Counted from the stretch's first letter, positions 45,994 through 54,384 are shown. The stretch is 64,000 bases of DNA from Chloroflexota bacterium (GCA_028875655.1 JAPPCX010000066.1:1-64000), one strand, 5' to 3'. Notes: generated from the letters alone by a model not told the origin. Program-made: numbers and translations.

Positions 45994-46023
45994 ATCCTAA
46001 TCTCAGTCCGCCGGCCATGTCAA
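45994..46023 (-). promoter_or_regulatory. Promoter of ABC operon B
   Basis: On the minus strand TTGACA (46023-46018, perfect) is followed after 18 bases by TAGGAT (45999-45994). The ATG is 88 bases further downstream. Confidence 0.6.
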
Positions 46024-46056
46024 GCAATTTTTCCGAAAAGCATTACATCACAATAT

Positions 46057-46083
46057 ACAATGATTGATACACGCAGTCATTGT
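46057..46083. promoter_or_regulatory. Inverted repeat upstream of operon B promoter
   Basis: ACAATGA (46057-46063) and TCATTGT (46077-46083) are exact inverted copies 13 bases apart, in AT-rich DNA about 35 bases upstream of the -35 box. It is placed for an activator or operator site. Confidence 0.4.
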
Positions 46084-46285
46084 AAACCATAATCTACGCT
46101 TTTCGTCACTATTCCGCAACATTATCATCATTGCCAACAGACCTTATATGTCATTCGTAATTGATGACCAATAGCGGCGGTAAATCGTCCAATGGCGCAG
46201 CGCACACAGTGTATTACTGCGTAATAGTCTGGAGGCCCGGCAAGCCTGTCCCTGGACCGCAACAGCCTCAGCCTCCTGGAAGCGC

Positions 46286-46322
46286 AACGGAGGCCGCCGG
46301 GTTACGCCCGACGGCCTCCGTT
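46286..46322 (-). terminator. Hairpin after the PEP-mutase family gene
   Basis: AACGGAGGCCGCCGGG (46286-46301) pairs with CCCGACGGCCTCCGTT (46307-46322) with one mismatch. It lies 55 bases after the stop of the minus-strand gene at 46377. There is no T run; strong stem, moderate as a terminator. Confidence 0.55.
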
Positions 46323-46376
46323 CATTAAAAGGGCTCCGGCGCCGCCGGACGCCCGCGCCGCTATCCGGATTCCGCG

Positions 46377-47267
46377 TCAGTGGTGCCCCACCCGGTCTTG
46401 GAACTCTCGCTCCGTCGTCGCCGCCTCCACCGCTTGGTACTCCGGCAGGCTGATCAGCGCCTCCACCTCCGCCCGCCGCGCCGCCACGTCCGCCGCCCCG
46501 ATGCCAATGTGCCCCGTGTCGCGCAGGCTCGTATAAACCCGCTGCAACCCTTCCAGCGCCGCGATGGCCGGCGTCGTCGCGTAGATGATTACCTTGTAGC
46601 CCAGCTCCTCATATTCTTCAACCGTGATGTCGTCCGTGCCCGCAATCACCAGCAGCGGTACGTCGGGCACCCCCGCGCGGAACGTGGCCAGGTCTTCCCG
46701 CTGCCGCACACCACGGGGCATCACCACGTCCACCCCCAGGTCCCGCAGCGCGTTGCCCCGCCGTATCGCGTCGTCCATATCCCCCTCAACCGCGGTGAAC
46801 GAGTCCGTCCGCCCAATGATCAGGAAGTTGGGATCGCTCCGCGCCTCCAGCGCGTAACGCATCTTTTCTAGGAACTCGTCAATCGGAATCACGTGCTCCA
46901 GCCCGGCATGATAAGACGCCCGCTTCGGAAACACCTGGTCCTCAATGTGGATGCCGCAGATGCCGGATCGCTCGAAAGTCCGCACCGTGTGCATCGTATG
47001 CACCGGGTCGCCATAGCCGGCGCCCGCGTCGCAAAGCACCGGCAGCGGCACCGACTTGACCACTCGTTCGGCAACTTCGACTTGCTCGGTCAACGTCATC
47101 AACGGTTCGGTCACCGCCAGGTGCGCGCCGCTCATGTACCCGCCAACGTACACCGTGTCGAACCCCAGGGACTGCACCACCCGCGCCGACATCGGGTCAT
47201 AGGCCCCCGGCGCCACGATGGTTTCCCCGGCCGCCAACCGGCTCTTCAAGTTAGCTCGCAAAGTCAT
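46377..47267 (-). CDS. Isocitrate lyase/PEP mutase family protein
   Basis: 296 residues from ATG 47267, with GAGAGG six bases before. The longer frame up to 47387 encodes an R2 repeat and is not part of the protein. The TIM barrel shows PGAYDPMSARVVQSLGFD, the metal-binding CDAGAGYGDP, and HIEDQVFPKR where isocitrate lyases have KKCGH; EARSDPNFLIIGRTDSF follows. Relatives are carboxyphosphonoenolpyruvate mutase, 2-methylisocitrate lyase and oxaloacetate decarboxylases. Exact reaction uncertain. Confidence 0.88.
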   Translation of the reverse strand: MTLRANLKSRLAAGETIVAPGAYDPMSARVVQSLGFDTVYVGGYMSGAHLAVTEPLMTLTEQVEVAERVVKSVPLPVLCDAGAGYGDPVHTMHTVRTFERSGICGIHIEDQVFPKRASYHAGLEHVIPIDEFLEKMRYALEARSDPNFLIIGRTDSFTAVEGDMDDAIRRGNALRDLGVDVVMPRGVRQREDLATFRAGVPDVPLLVIAGTDDITVEEYEELGYKVIIYATTPAIAALEGLQRVYTSLRDTGHIGIGAADVAARRAEVEALISLPEYQAVEAATTEREFQDRVGHH

Positions 47268-47350
47268 GTCATTCCTCTCCTGATCCCGTGTCTTGTAATT
47301 CGACCAGGCTCCGTTGCCATATCCGTCGTTCCCGCAGTTCACAACGTCCC

Positions 47351-47378
47351 CGTCATTCCCGCGAAAGCGGGAATCCAG
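47351..47378. repeat. R2 palindromic repeat
   Basis: CGTC, then ATTCCCGC (47355-47362), GAAA, GCGGGAAT (47367-47374), CCAG. Between the LLM and PEP-mutase family genes, 88 bases before the latter's start. Confidence 0.88.
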
Positions 47379-47393
47379 AAAACTCAACCCGCC

Positions 47394-48347
47394 CTAGTCC
47401 GCCGGTATCAGCGGCATCACCTCCCGCGAAAACCGTTCCATCGCCTCCTGTTGCTGCGCCGCGCTTTCGGCCGGGAAACTGAAAATGAAGTGCTGCACCC
47501 CCAGGTCCTGGTACTGCCGAAGGTCCGCCGCGATCTGCTCCGGCCTCCCCGACACCATCCGCCGGTCGTCCCCAGGCTCGTCTTGGAACACGCAGTCCGT
47601 GCTGAACACCAGGTCCACCGCGTCCTCGGCGCGTCCCGCCCGCGCGCTGACCCGCCGCAGCCGTGCCACCTTCTCCGCCAGTTCCTCCGGCTCCAACCCT
47701 GCCGGTGGGCGCAGCCCGATGGGCATCCACCCGTCGCCCAGCGTCGCCGCCCGCCGAATGGCCGGGTTGGTATGCCCGCCGATCCAGATGGGTGGGTGCG
47801 GCTTCTGCACTGGCTTGGGCAGGAATCCGGCCCCGCCGATGTCGTAATGCTTGCCATGAAACTCGGGGTTGTCCGACGTCCACAGTTCCTTGAATATCTG
47901 GATATATTCGTCGGTCACCTCGCCCCGTTGGGCGTAGGTGTCAAGACCCATGGCCTGGAATTCCTCCTCCATCCAGCCCACGCCGGCGCCCAGGATCAGC
48001 CGTCCGCCGCTGAGCACGTCCAGCGTCGCCAGGATTTTCGCCGTAAGCACGGGGTTGCGGTAGGGCAGGATGAGCACGTGGGTGCCCAGTTTGACCCGCG
48101 TGGTGCAGCCGGCCAGGAAGTTCAGCGCGGCCAGCGGCTCAAAGTACGTGTTGTCCCGTTGGAACGGCGCTACCCCGTCGGCGGCATAGGGATAAAAGGA
48201 AGAGACCTCGTGGGGAATGATGATGTGGTCGCTCACCCAAACGTGGTCAAAAGACAGGTCCTCCGCCCGCTGCGCCAGGCTGCGCAGGTTGTCGGGAGAC
48301 GCCATCGCGCCGCGGCTGGGCAAAGAGCATCCAAACGTTACCGGCAT
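47394..48347 (-). CDS. LLM-class F420-dependent-type oxidoreductase
   Basis: 317 residues, a luciferase-like TIM barrel. Typical parts: LAQRAEDLSFDHVWVSDHI near the N-terminus, TRVKLGTHVLILPYRNPVL, DVLSGGRLILGAGVGWMEEEF and GKHYDIGG. These features match the F420-dependent TIGR03619-like branch. Substrate not predictable. It is followed after about 125 bases by the PEP-mutase family gene in the same orientation. Confidence 0.9.
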   Translation of the reverse strand: MPVTFGCSLPSRGAMASPDNLRSLAQRAEDLSFDHVWVSDHIIIPHEVSSFYPYAADGVAPFQRDNTYFEPLAALNFLAGCTTRVKLGTHVLILPYRNPVLTAKILATLDVLSGGRLILGAGVGWMEEEFQAMGLDTYAQRGEVTDEYIQIFKELWTSDNPEFHGKHYDIGGAGFLPKPVQKPHPPIWIGGHTNPAIRRAATLGDGWMPIGLRPPAGLEPEELAEKVARLRRVSARAGRAEDAVDLVFSTDCVFQDEPGDDRRMVSGRPEQIAADLRQYQDLGVQHFIFSFPAESAAQQQEAMERFSREVMPLIPAD

Positions 48348-48448
48348 CGGTTTGCCTCCATCTCATGGTCAAGGTTAGTGTGCCTAACCGGCCCGATGCT
48401 ATACTACCTTCACCCCACTCGCAACCAAGTTTCTTATTCGAGGAAACC

Positions 48449-48904
48449 GTGCCGCCCAGAATCCGCCGCGAACCCCCGGCCCGCCGGGACGCCCGCATCC
48501 GCAAGCATCTGGCCCAGGCCAAAGATTATTGGCTCAAGGCCCCGGTGGAATTAGCGCAGGGCGATGTTTGTCAGGCCGGCGAAAAAGGCTGGGGCACGGT
48601 TGCCCAACTGACCAAAGCGGTAGCTACGCTGCGTGGTTGGGAACACTACGACCACGAGGCCATCAGAGAAGCAATCGCCGCTTTAGCAGGAGAACTCCCC
48701 GAACAGGCAGAACCGATTTACCGCGGCATGAGGGCGGCCGAGGCTTTGCACGGCAATTTTTATGAAGTCTATATGACCCCGGACCTGGCCCGTTTCGATT
48801 TGTCCGAGGTGCGTCCACTGCTTGAAATTCTCTGGGGGTTGCTGCCCGAGGAACATACTGGCAGAGCATCCTTTGGCGAATGGATTGAAACCAGCGAAGA
48901 TTGA
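48449..48904 (+). CDS. PaREP1/HEPN-like helical protein
   Basis: 151 residues from GTG 48449, with CGAGGA just upstream and a TATACT -10 box at 48400-48405; an ATG at 48365 would lie before this box and is less likely. The core, LAQAKDYWLKAPVELAQGDV then CQAGEKGWGTVAQLTKAVAT, is typical of PaREP1/HEPN-type proteins common in archaea. It stands four bases before mnmA and might be co-transcribed. No RNase motif could be assigned. Confidence 0.65.
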   Translation: MPPRIRREPPARRDARIRKHLAQAKDYWLKAPVELAQGDVCQAGEKGWGTVAQLTKAVATLRGWEHYDHEAIREAIAALAGELPEQAEPIYRGMRAAEALHGNFYEVYMTPDLARFDLSEVRPLLEILWGLLPEEHTGRASFGEWIETSED

Positions 48905-48907
48905 TCT

Positions 48908-50050
48908 ATGAGCACCATCGCCAACGCTCCCTCCTCCAACCGCGTCGTCGTCGCCATGAGCGGCGGCGTCGATTCCTCGGTCGCCGCCCTCCTGCTCCAC
49001 CGCCAGGGCTACGACGTCGTCGGCGTAACCATGAAACTGTACGACATCGACGAGGCTGACCTGCCCGAATACTACCGCGGCTGCTGCACCATCGACGACG
49101 TCGAGGACGCCCGCGCCGTCTGCCGCATCCTCGGAGTGCCCCACTACGTTCTCAACGTCCAGCGCGAGTTCCGATCCTTCGTCATCGACTACTTCCAGCG
49201 CGAGTACGAAAGCGGACGTACTCCCCATCCGTGCATCGCGTGCAACGACAAGATCAAGTTCAGTTTCCTCGCCCAGCGCGCCCGGATGCTCAACGCCAGC
49301 CACGTCGCCACCGGCCACTACGCCCGCATCGAACCGGACGGCTCCGGCCGGTTCGCCCTCCGGCGCGGCGTTGACGCCGACAAGGACCAGTCCTACGTGC
49401 TCTTCGGTATGCGCCAGGATCAGCTGGCCGCCACCCTCATGCCCGTGGGCCACTACCCCAAGCCGCAGATCCGCCGGCTCGCCCAGGACGCCGGCTTCCC
49501 CAACGCCGACAAGCCCGACAGCCAGGACATCTGCTTCATCCCCACCGGAGACTACCGCGAGTTCCTCCGCCAGCGCAGTGATGAAAAGCCCGGCGAAATC
49601 GTGGACGCTGCCGGCAACTTCCTGGGGCAGCACGACGGCATCCAGTATTTCACCGTCGGCCAGCGCCGCGGCCTCGGCCTGTCCGGCGGCCCGCCCCGGT
49701 TCGTAATCCGCCTGGAACCCGACACCCGCCGCGTCGTCGTCGGATCCGAGGAAAACCTCTACCACGACACCCTTTACGCCGCCCCCGTTTCCTGGGTCTC
49801 CGGACAGCCGCCCGCCCCGGAAACTGAGGTATCGGTGAAAATCCGTTACAAGTTCGCCGAAGCGCCCGCAACCGTGACCGCCGTTGCCAACGGCGCGCTG
49901 GTCCGATTCAACGAGCCGCAGCGAGCCATCACACCCGGCCAGGCCGCCGTCCTCTACCACGGCGACACGGTACTCGGCGGCGGCCCCATCGCCGGCCACG
50001 AACCTCAACCGGCAACCCCGACAACCATGCCACAGACGGTCAATGCCTGA
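48908..50050 (+). CDS. mnmA: tRNA-specific 2-thiouridylase MnmA
   Basis: 380 residues. The PP-loop is MSGGVDSSVAALLL near residue 17, the first catalytic Cys in HPCIACNDKIKF at about 111-116, and the second Cys in DSQDICFIP at about 211. The C-terminal domain has TVGQRRGLGL. It thiolates U34 of Lys, Glu and Gln tRNAs. The stop TGA (50048-50050) lies in a 12-bp sequence repeated at the rnhB start. Confidence 0.96.
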   Translation: MSTIANAPSSNRVVVAMSGGVDSSVAALLLHRQGYDVVGVTMKLYDIDEADLPEYYRGCCTIDDVEDARAVCRILGVPHYVLNVQREFRSFVIDYFQREYESGRTPHPCIACNDKIKFSFLAQRARMLNASHVATGHYARIEPDGSGRFALRRGVDADKDQSYVLFGMRQDQLAATLMPVGHYPKPQIRRLAQDAGFPNADKPDSQDICFIPTGDYREFLRQRSDEKPGEIVDAAGNFLGQHDGIQYFTVGQRRGLGLSGGPPRFVIRLEPDTRRVVVGSEENLYHDTLYAAPVSWVSGQPPAPETEVSVKIRYKFAEAPATVTAVANGALVRFNEPQRAITPGQAAVLYHGDTVLGGGPIAGHEPQPATPTTMPQTVNA

Positions 50051-50115
50051 CCTGATCTTGGCTATTGTCATTGCGAGCGAAGCGTGGCAATCTCGTCGCC
50101 CTGATGCCTGACCTG
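50043..50115. repeat. R3 element flanked by a 12-bp direct repeat
   Basis: ATGCCTGACCTG occurs exactly at 50043-50054, over the mnmA stop, and again at 50104-50115, over the rnhB start. The 49 bases between hold an R3 repeat (GTCATTGCGAGCG...GTGGCAATCTCGTCG, 50067-50098). The layout looks like an insertion with target duplication. Confidence 0.75.
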
Positions 50116-50745
50116 TCCCTCGAATCCGAATTCCATGCCCGGGGCCATCGCCTGGTCGCCGGCGCCGACGAAGCGGGACGCGGCCCCCTGGCCGGCCCGG
50201 TCACCGCCGCCGCCGTCATCCTGCCGCCCGATCTCGAACCAACGGCGGACTGGCTGGACGCCATCGACGACAGCAAGCGTCTCTCCCCCCAACGTCGGGA
50301 ATCCGCGGCGCATATTATCCGCGACAACGCCCTCACCTGGGCCGTCGAGCAAGTCGATTCTGCGGAAATCGACCGTATCGGTATCGGCCCGGCCGTGCTA
50401 CAAGCCATGTTTGCCGCAGTATCGGCGTTGCGGCCTGGGCCGGACGCCCTGCTATTCGATTGGATTCCACTCAAACAATGTCCGCTGCCTCACCGAATTG
50501 TCGTCAAAGGCGACGCCAAATCGTTGTCCATCGCCGCCGCCAGCATCCTCGCCAAAACCGCCCGCGACGAAATAATGATCCAGGCCGACCAACGACATCC
50601 CGGGTACGGATTCGCCCGGCACAAAGGCTACGCCACGCCCCAACACCTCCGCTCTCTGGCCGAAATGGGGCCAACGCCCATTCACCGCCGCTCCTTCAGC
50701 CCTTTGCGTCAGGCCAGGCTCCTGCAAGATGCCAGCCGGGGATGA
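50104..50745 (+). CDS. rnhB: Ribonuclease HII
   Basis: 213 residues from ATG 50104; the frame opens further upstream but that part encodes the R3 repeat. Catalytic residues of type 2 RNase H are in VAGADEAGRGPLAGPV (Asp, Glu) and near LFDWIP. The KGDAKSLSIAAASILAKTARDE block is diagnostic, as is the later GYGFARHKGYATPQH. It removes RNA from RNA-DNA hybrids. It overlaps yraN by 17 bases. Confidence 0.95.
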   Translation: MPDLSLESEFHARGHRLVAGADEAGRGPLAGPVTAAAVILPPDLEPTADWLDAIDDSKRLSPQRRESAAHIIRDNALTWAVEQVDSAEIDRIGIGPAVLQAMFAAVSALRPGPDALLFDWIPLKQCPLPHRIVVKGDAKSLSIAAASILAKTARDEIMIQADQRHPGYGFARHKGYATPQHLRSLAEMGPTPIHRRSFSPLRQARLLQDASRG

Positions 50746-51163
50746 TGTTCCTCCGGCCCGGGATCCGGCGTCCCAGGATCCGGTGCCCCAGGATATTGGA
50801 CGTATCGATGTCGGGCGTATTGGTGAACGGATTGCCCGCCACCATCTGCAAGGCAAGGGCTACCGCATCGTGGACGCCAATTATCAATGCCAGTGGGGTG
50901 AGGTTGACCTCATCGCCCGGGATGGCCCGGTCTGGGTCTTCGTGGAAGTTCGCGCCCGCCGTAGCGCCGCCTACGGCTCGCCGGAGGAATCGGTCACGCC
51001 GGCCAAAGCGCGCCGCTTGACGCTGACCGCGCAGGACTTCCTGCGTCGGCGTGTCGCGGATTCCTCCAACCTGCAGTGGCGCATTGACTTGGTTGCCATC
51101 CGCTTGGGCCCGAACCGGCGCGTCTTGAGCGTCAATCACTTGGAAAACATCGTCGAAGAATAG
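50729..51163 (+). CDS. yraN: YraN-family (UPF0102) putative endonuclease
   Basis: 144 residues. The family starts at IGRIGERIARHHLQGKGY-like GRIGERIARHHLQGKGYRIV about 27 residues in; the nuclease-like motif is QWGEVDLIARDG with VFVEVRAR. It resembles a PD-(D/E)xK nuclease of the Holliday-junction resolvase type. A 26-residue Pro/Asp-rich N-terminus is unusual; a later start is possible. It overlaps rnhB, as is common. Confidence 0.88.
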   Translation: MPAGDDVPPARDPASQDPVPQDIGRIDVGRIGERIARHHLQGKGYRIVDANYQCQWGEVDLIARDGPVWVFVEVRARRSAAYGSPEESVTPAKARRLTLTAQDFLRRRVADSSNLQWRIDLVAIRLGPNRRVLSVNHLENIVEE

Positions 51164-51262
51164 CCTCCCAACGGCAACGGTTGACTGCGCCACTACCTGA
51201 TACTAGACTAATTCGCGCTTGGAACAAGCCACCCATACCTCACTGTCCCACATCACATCCCT

Positions 51263-51310
51263 CATGCCCATCGACCTCCATGCCCATCGACCTCCATGCC
51301 CATCGACCTC
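51263..51310 (+). repeat. 16-bp tandem repeat covering the apt start
   Basis: CATGCCCATCGACCTC occurs three times without change at 51263-51278, 51279-51294 and 51295-51310. Each copy contains ATG and encodes MPIDL, but only the third is in frame with apt. Confidence 0.93.
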
Positions 51311-51826
51311 GCCGCACATATCCGTAACGTGCCCGACTTCCCCATTCACGGGGTTCAGTTCAAGGACATCACCTCCTTGCTGCTCCATCCCGACGCCTTC
51401 GCCGAGGCCATCGAGCAAATGGTGGAGCAGGCCGGCAAGCGCAGCGTGGATTGCCTGGCCGCTATCGACTCACGCGGCTTCCTGTTCGCCGCCCCCATGG
51501 CCGACCGCATGGGCTTGCCCTTGGCTCTGGTCAGGAAAGCCGGCAAACTGCCGGGCGAAACCCTTAGCTACGAATACACCCTGGAATACGGTGCCAATAC
51601 GCTGGAAATCCACTCCGGCGACATCAAATCCGGCCAGCGCGTTCTCATCATCGACGACCTGCTGGCCACCGGCGGCAGCATTCAGGCTGCGGCCAACCTC
51701 ATCGAGAAAGCTGGCGGGGTAACCGCCGGCATTGGCGTAGTCATCGAACTTATCGGTCTGAACGGCCGCGAGAACCTGGCCGGCTATGATCTCTTTTCAC
51801 TCGTAACATTTGAAGTGGACGAATGA
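51296..51826 (+). CDS. apt: Adenine phosphoribosyltransferase
   Basis: 176 residues starting MPIDLAAHIRNVPDFPIHGV. The PRPP-binding motif is VLIIDDLLATGGSIQAA near 117-133, and the flexible-loop region shows RKAGKLPGETLSYEYTLEYG. It converts adenine and PRPP to AMP. No ribosome binding site precedes the start because of the tandem repeat, and two out-of-frame ATGs precede the real one. Confidence 0.95.
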   Translation: MPIDLAAHIRNVPDFPIHGVQFKDITSLLLHPDAFAEAIEQMVEQAGKRSVDCLAAIDSRGFLFAAPMADRMGLPLALVRKAGKLPGETLSYEYTLEYGANTLEIHSGDIKSGQRVLIIDDLLATGGSIQAAANLIEKAGGVTAGIGVVIELIGLNGRENLAGYDLFSLVTFEVDE

Positions 51827-51886
51827 CCCGCGCCGGCATCCCGGCGTCCACAACTATCAGAAAGCGCAATCAGGAGGAAATCCGTA

Positions 51887-52759
51887 ATGGCAGACAAAGC
51901 AACCATCGGCAACGTTGAAGTGACCGCCGTCATCGACATGGTTCCGCCCCCGCGTGAACCGTCCGCAATGTTCCCCGACGTCCCCGCCGACGCCTGGGCC
52001 AACTATCAGGACACTCTCGAAGACGGCCAACTCCAACTCTACTACGGCGTGTTCCTGCTCAAGTCCTCGGAACACGTCATCCTGGTGGACACCGGCATGG
52101 GCCCCGGCCCCCACCCCGACCGCGGCAACCGCATCGGCAACCTCTACGAGGAACTCCGCCCCCACCTGGAGTCCAACGTCGGCGTCAACAATACCAACGT
52201 CGGCCCCAGCGACTCGGTCAACTACATCATCCATACCCACCTGCACGGCGACCATGTCGGTTGGAACCTCCGCTACTCCGGCGGCATGCCCGCCCCCAAT
52301 TTCCGCCGCGCCCGCTACGTTATGTCCCGCCCAGACTACGACTACTTCACGTCGGACGAAGGACGGCAGATGTATCCGTACATCGACCGCCAGGTCATGC
52401 CCCTCCGCCGCCTGCGTCTCCAGCAGATCCTGGAGGAGCCCGAGCACGCCATCAGCGATGAAATCTCCATCGCGCCGGCCCCGGGACACACGCCCGGTCA
52501 CCAGGTCGTCCTCATCAACTCCAACGGACAGCGCGGCATCGTGATGGGCGACGTTCTGCACACCATCGCCCAGGTCTCCGAACCCGACTGGTGCGCCGGC
52601 GTTGACACCGACAAGGCCCAGTCCGCCGCCTCCCGCTCCAAGTGGCTCGATGCCGCCGAGGAAGGCGACTGGACCATCTGCGCCGGACATTTCCCGCCCG
52701 GCCAGCAGATCGGCAAAATCGCCCGAGTGGACGGCAAACGAGTCTGGCAACCACTGTAA
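51887..52759 (+). CDS. Metallo-beta-lactamase fold hydrolase
   Basis: 290 residues. The zinc motif HTHLHGDHVGWN spans residues 116-127, with preceding VDTGMGPGP and following His residues in APGHTPGHQVV, plus GDVLH and a final GHFPPG. This pattern fits the lactonase/quorum-quenching-like or AttM-type branch. AGGAGG stands before the ATG. An R1 repeat follows. Confidence 0.9.
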   Translation: MADKATIGNVEVTAVIDMVPPPREPSAMFPDVPADAWANYQDTLEDGQLQLYYGVFLLKSSEHVILVDTGMGPGPHPDRGNRIGNLYEELRPHLESNVGVNNTNVGPSDSVNYIIHTHLHGDHVGWNLRYSGGMPAPNFRRARYVMSRPDYDYFTSDEGRQMYPYIDRQVMPLRRLRLQQILEEPEHAISDEISIAPAPGHTPGHQVVLINSNGQRGIVMGDVLHTIAQVSEPDWCAGVDTDKAQSAASRSKWLDAAEEGDWTICAGHFPPGQQIGKIARVDGKRVWQPL

Positions 52760-52776
52760 CCCACAGGTAACGCAAC

Positions 52777-52805
52777 GTAGGGGCGGGTTTCAAACCCGCC
52801 CTTAC
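52777..52805. repeat. R1 palindromic repeat
   Basis: GTAGGGGCGGGTTT, C, AAACCCGCCCTTAC, one mismatch, between the metallo-hydrolase and the following gene. It could serve as a terminator. Confidence 0.8.
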
Positions 52806-52826
52806 ACGCAAACGTAGTTACTTACC

Positions 52827-53549
52827 ATGACCCAACTCCGCAACCTGCTCGAACGCATTGATCAGGGCGGCGCTCCCTCGTTGGGTTTCGGCGCGCCTCA
52901 GTCCGGCCGGCCTCCCGCCATGGCCCTCATCGCTCGCTGCTCCGGCGACCTTGATGCCGCGGTTGCGGTCGCATCCGGCTCTGCCGACGCCATGGTCATC
53001 GCGGCTCCCGGCGGCTCACCCGACGGTCTTCCCCACCTGGGCGATCGCATCTGGGGAGCCGGCGGCGTGCCTCTTACCCCGGCCGCCGTAGCTATATGGC
53101 AAGAGGCCGGCGCCGATTTCACGGTATCCCCGCCGGCTGGTGCCCTCGTCGATGCCGTCAACCTCGCCCAACCCGGCATGACTCACGGTATGCGCATCCC
53201 CGACGACGTGGACGACGCGGCCTGGCGCACCCTCGCCGCCGCCCCCCTGGACTTTCTGGTGCTCGACAAGTCCGCCTTGACCGGCCCCTGGTCCCTGACC
53301 GACTTGGGCCACGCGGCGGACGCCGCCCACCGCACCGAAAAGTACCTGTTCGTGCGCGTCGGCTCCCGGCCCACCGTCAACGAACTGGTGGCGTTGTATC
53401 AGGCTGGCGCCATCGCCATCGTCGCCGAGGCCAACCAACTGGGCGCCGACGGCTTGGCCGGCCTCAAAGCCGACCTCATGGCTTTGCCACGCGTCCGGCC
53501 CGCCGGCCGTCGCCGCGTCCAACCTGCTCTGGAAAACCCCGCGACGTGA
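52827..53549 (+). CDS. Unknown protein, probable TIM-barrel-like
   Basis: 240 residues, Ala/Gly-rich with alternating hydrophobic strands and helices (SADAMVIAAPGG, FLVLDKSALTGPW, YLFVRVGSRPTVNELVALYQ, AIAIVAEANQLG), which suggests a TIM barrel; I recognise no catalytic motif. The start is ATG 52827. Its stop overlaps the next gene as GTGA, so it is translationally coupled with a membrane protease. Confidence 0.6.
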   Translation: MTQLRNLLERIDQGGAPSLGFGAPQSGRPPAMALIARCSGDLDAAVAVASGSADAMVIAAPGGSPDGLPHLGDRIWGAGGVPLTPAAVAIWQEAGADFTVSPPAGALVDAVNLAQPGMTHGMRIPDDVDDAAWRTLAAAPLDFLVLDKSALTGPWSLTDLGHAADAAHRTEKYLFVRVGSRPTVNELVALYQAGAIAIVAEANQLGADGLAGLKADLMALPRVRPAGRRRVQPALENPAT

Positions 53550-54253
53550 TACTGCTTAATCTTGACCAACTCTTGGCGAACCCGTCAGGATTCCTGCTGT
53601 TTATCATCCTATCGGTAATCGCGCTTGTTGCTGGTTTCACCGTGCACGAGTTCAGCCACGCCCTTACTGCCCACGGTGAGGGCGATGCAACAGCACGGCG
53701 CATGGGTCGGCTCACTCTCAACCCAATAAAGCATGTGGACTGGCTGGGGTTTGCTCTTATCCTGTTCGTAGGGTTCGGCTGGGCCAAGCCGGTTCAGGTT
53801 GACCCGTACAACTTGCGTCATGGTCGCTTGGGAATGGCTTGGGTCGCCCTCGCCGGACCGTTATCCAACTTCGTGCTGGCCTTTCTATTTGGCCTGCTAC
53901 TCCGCTTCGACGCACTGACCGTTGGTCGGCATCTCCCCGTTTATGGCGATGTTACCGGGCTGTTCGGCTTGATTGTGTTTCTGCTGGTATTCTTCAATCT
54001 GATGCTGGGAATTTTCAACCTGATTCCCATCCCTCCGTTGGACGGTAGCAAAGTGTTGGGTGGCCTGCTGCCGGATGCTCTGTATTACCCCTATCTGCAA
54101 TTTGAGAGGTACGGTTGGCTGGTACTGCTGGGGCTGATTGGCGTCAGTCTGGCCCTAAGCTACACTACTGACATTAACCTCTTGGCTATGGTACTGCTGC
54201 CCCCGGTGGAGTTTATGCTGGAATTGGCCACCGGCGGCAAGGTGCCTTTCTAG
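53546..54253 (+). CDS. Site-2-protease-like M50 membrane metallopeptidase
   Basis: 235 residues from GTG 53546, in a GTGA overlap with the preceding stop; the frame extends upstream as a shadow. Six hydrophobic segments. The zinc motif HEFSH is at 34-38 in the first helix, and the third ligand is expected in NLIPIPPLDGSKV at about 160. The MGRLTLNPIKHVD segment is typical. The family includes compact rhomboid-like S2P proteins such as those near scpA in other Gram-positive genomes. Substrate unknown. Confidence 0.88.
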   Translation: MILLNLDQLLANPSGFLLFIILSVIALVAGFTVHEFSHALTAHGEGDATARRMGRLTLNPIKHVDWLGFALILFVGFGWAKPVQVDPYNLRHGRLGMAWVALAGPLSNFVLAFLFGLLLRFDALTVGRHLPVYGDVTGLFGLIVFLLVFFNLMLGIFNLIPIPPLDGSKVLGGLLPDALYYPYLQFERYGWLVLLGLIGVSLALSYTTDINLLAMVLLPPVEFMLELATGGKVPF

Positions 54254-54384
54254 GGTCGGTAGTGCTTCTCTTTGGTGGTTGATCTGGCAAATGCTGTTGC
54301 TGATGCAGTAGGGGCAACCCTTGCGGCTGCCCCCAATCCTGAAAATCCTCAAATCCGGCAAATCCAGATTCTGACAAAATTGCC

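Larger units (their letters stand above)
45907..46376. other. 470-base intergenic region
   Basis: It contains the operon B promoter, the inverted repeat at 46057, an AT-rich stretch at about 46020-46160 much lower in GC than the neighbouring genes, and the terminator hairpin at 46286. I see no credible gene. Confidence 0.6.

Noticed and set aside
47268..47387. N-terminal extension of the PEP-mutase family protein (SRFRGNDG)
   Set aside because: These residues are the translated R2 repeat; the ATG at 47267 with its ribosome binding site fits the family start.
46893..48554. 553-residue open frame on the plus strand
   Set aside because: It lies antisense to the PEP-mutase and LLM genes and crosses an R2 repeat. 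The composition is His/Arg/Pro-rich and no family is visible.
50065..50103. N-terminal extension of RNase HII (SLRAKRGN)
   Set aside because: It is the translated R3 repeat; family homology starts after the ATG at 50104.
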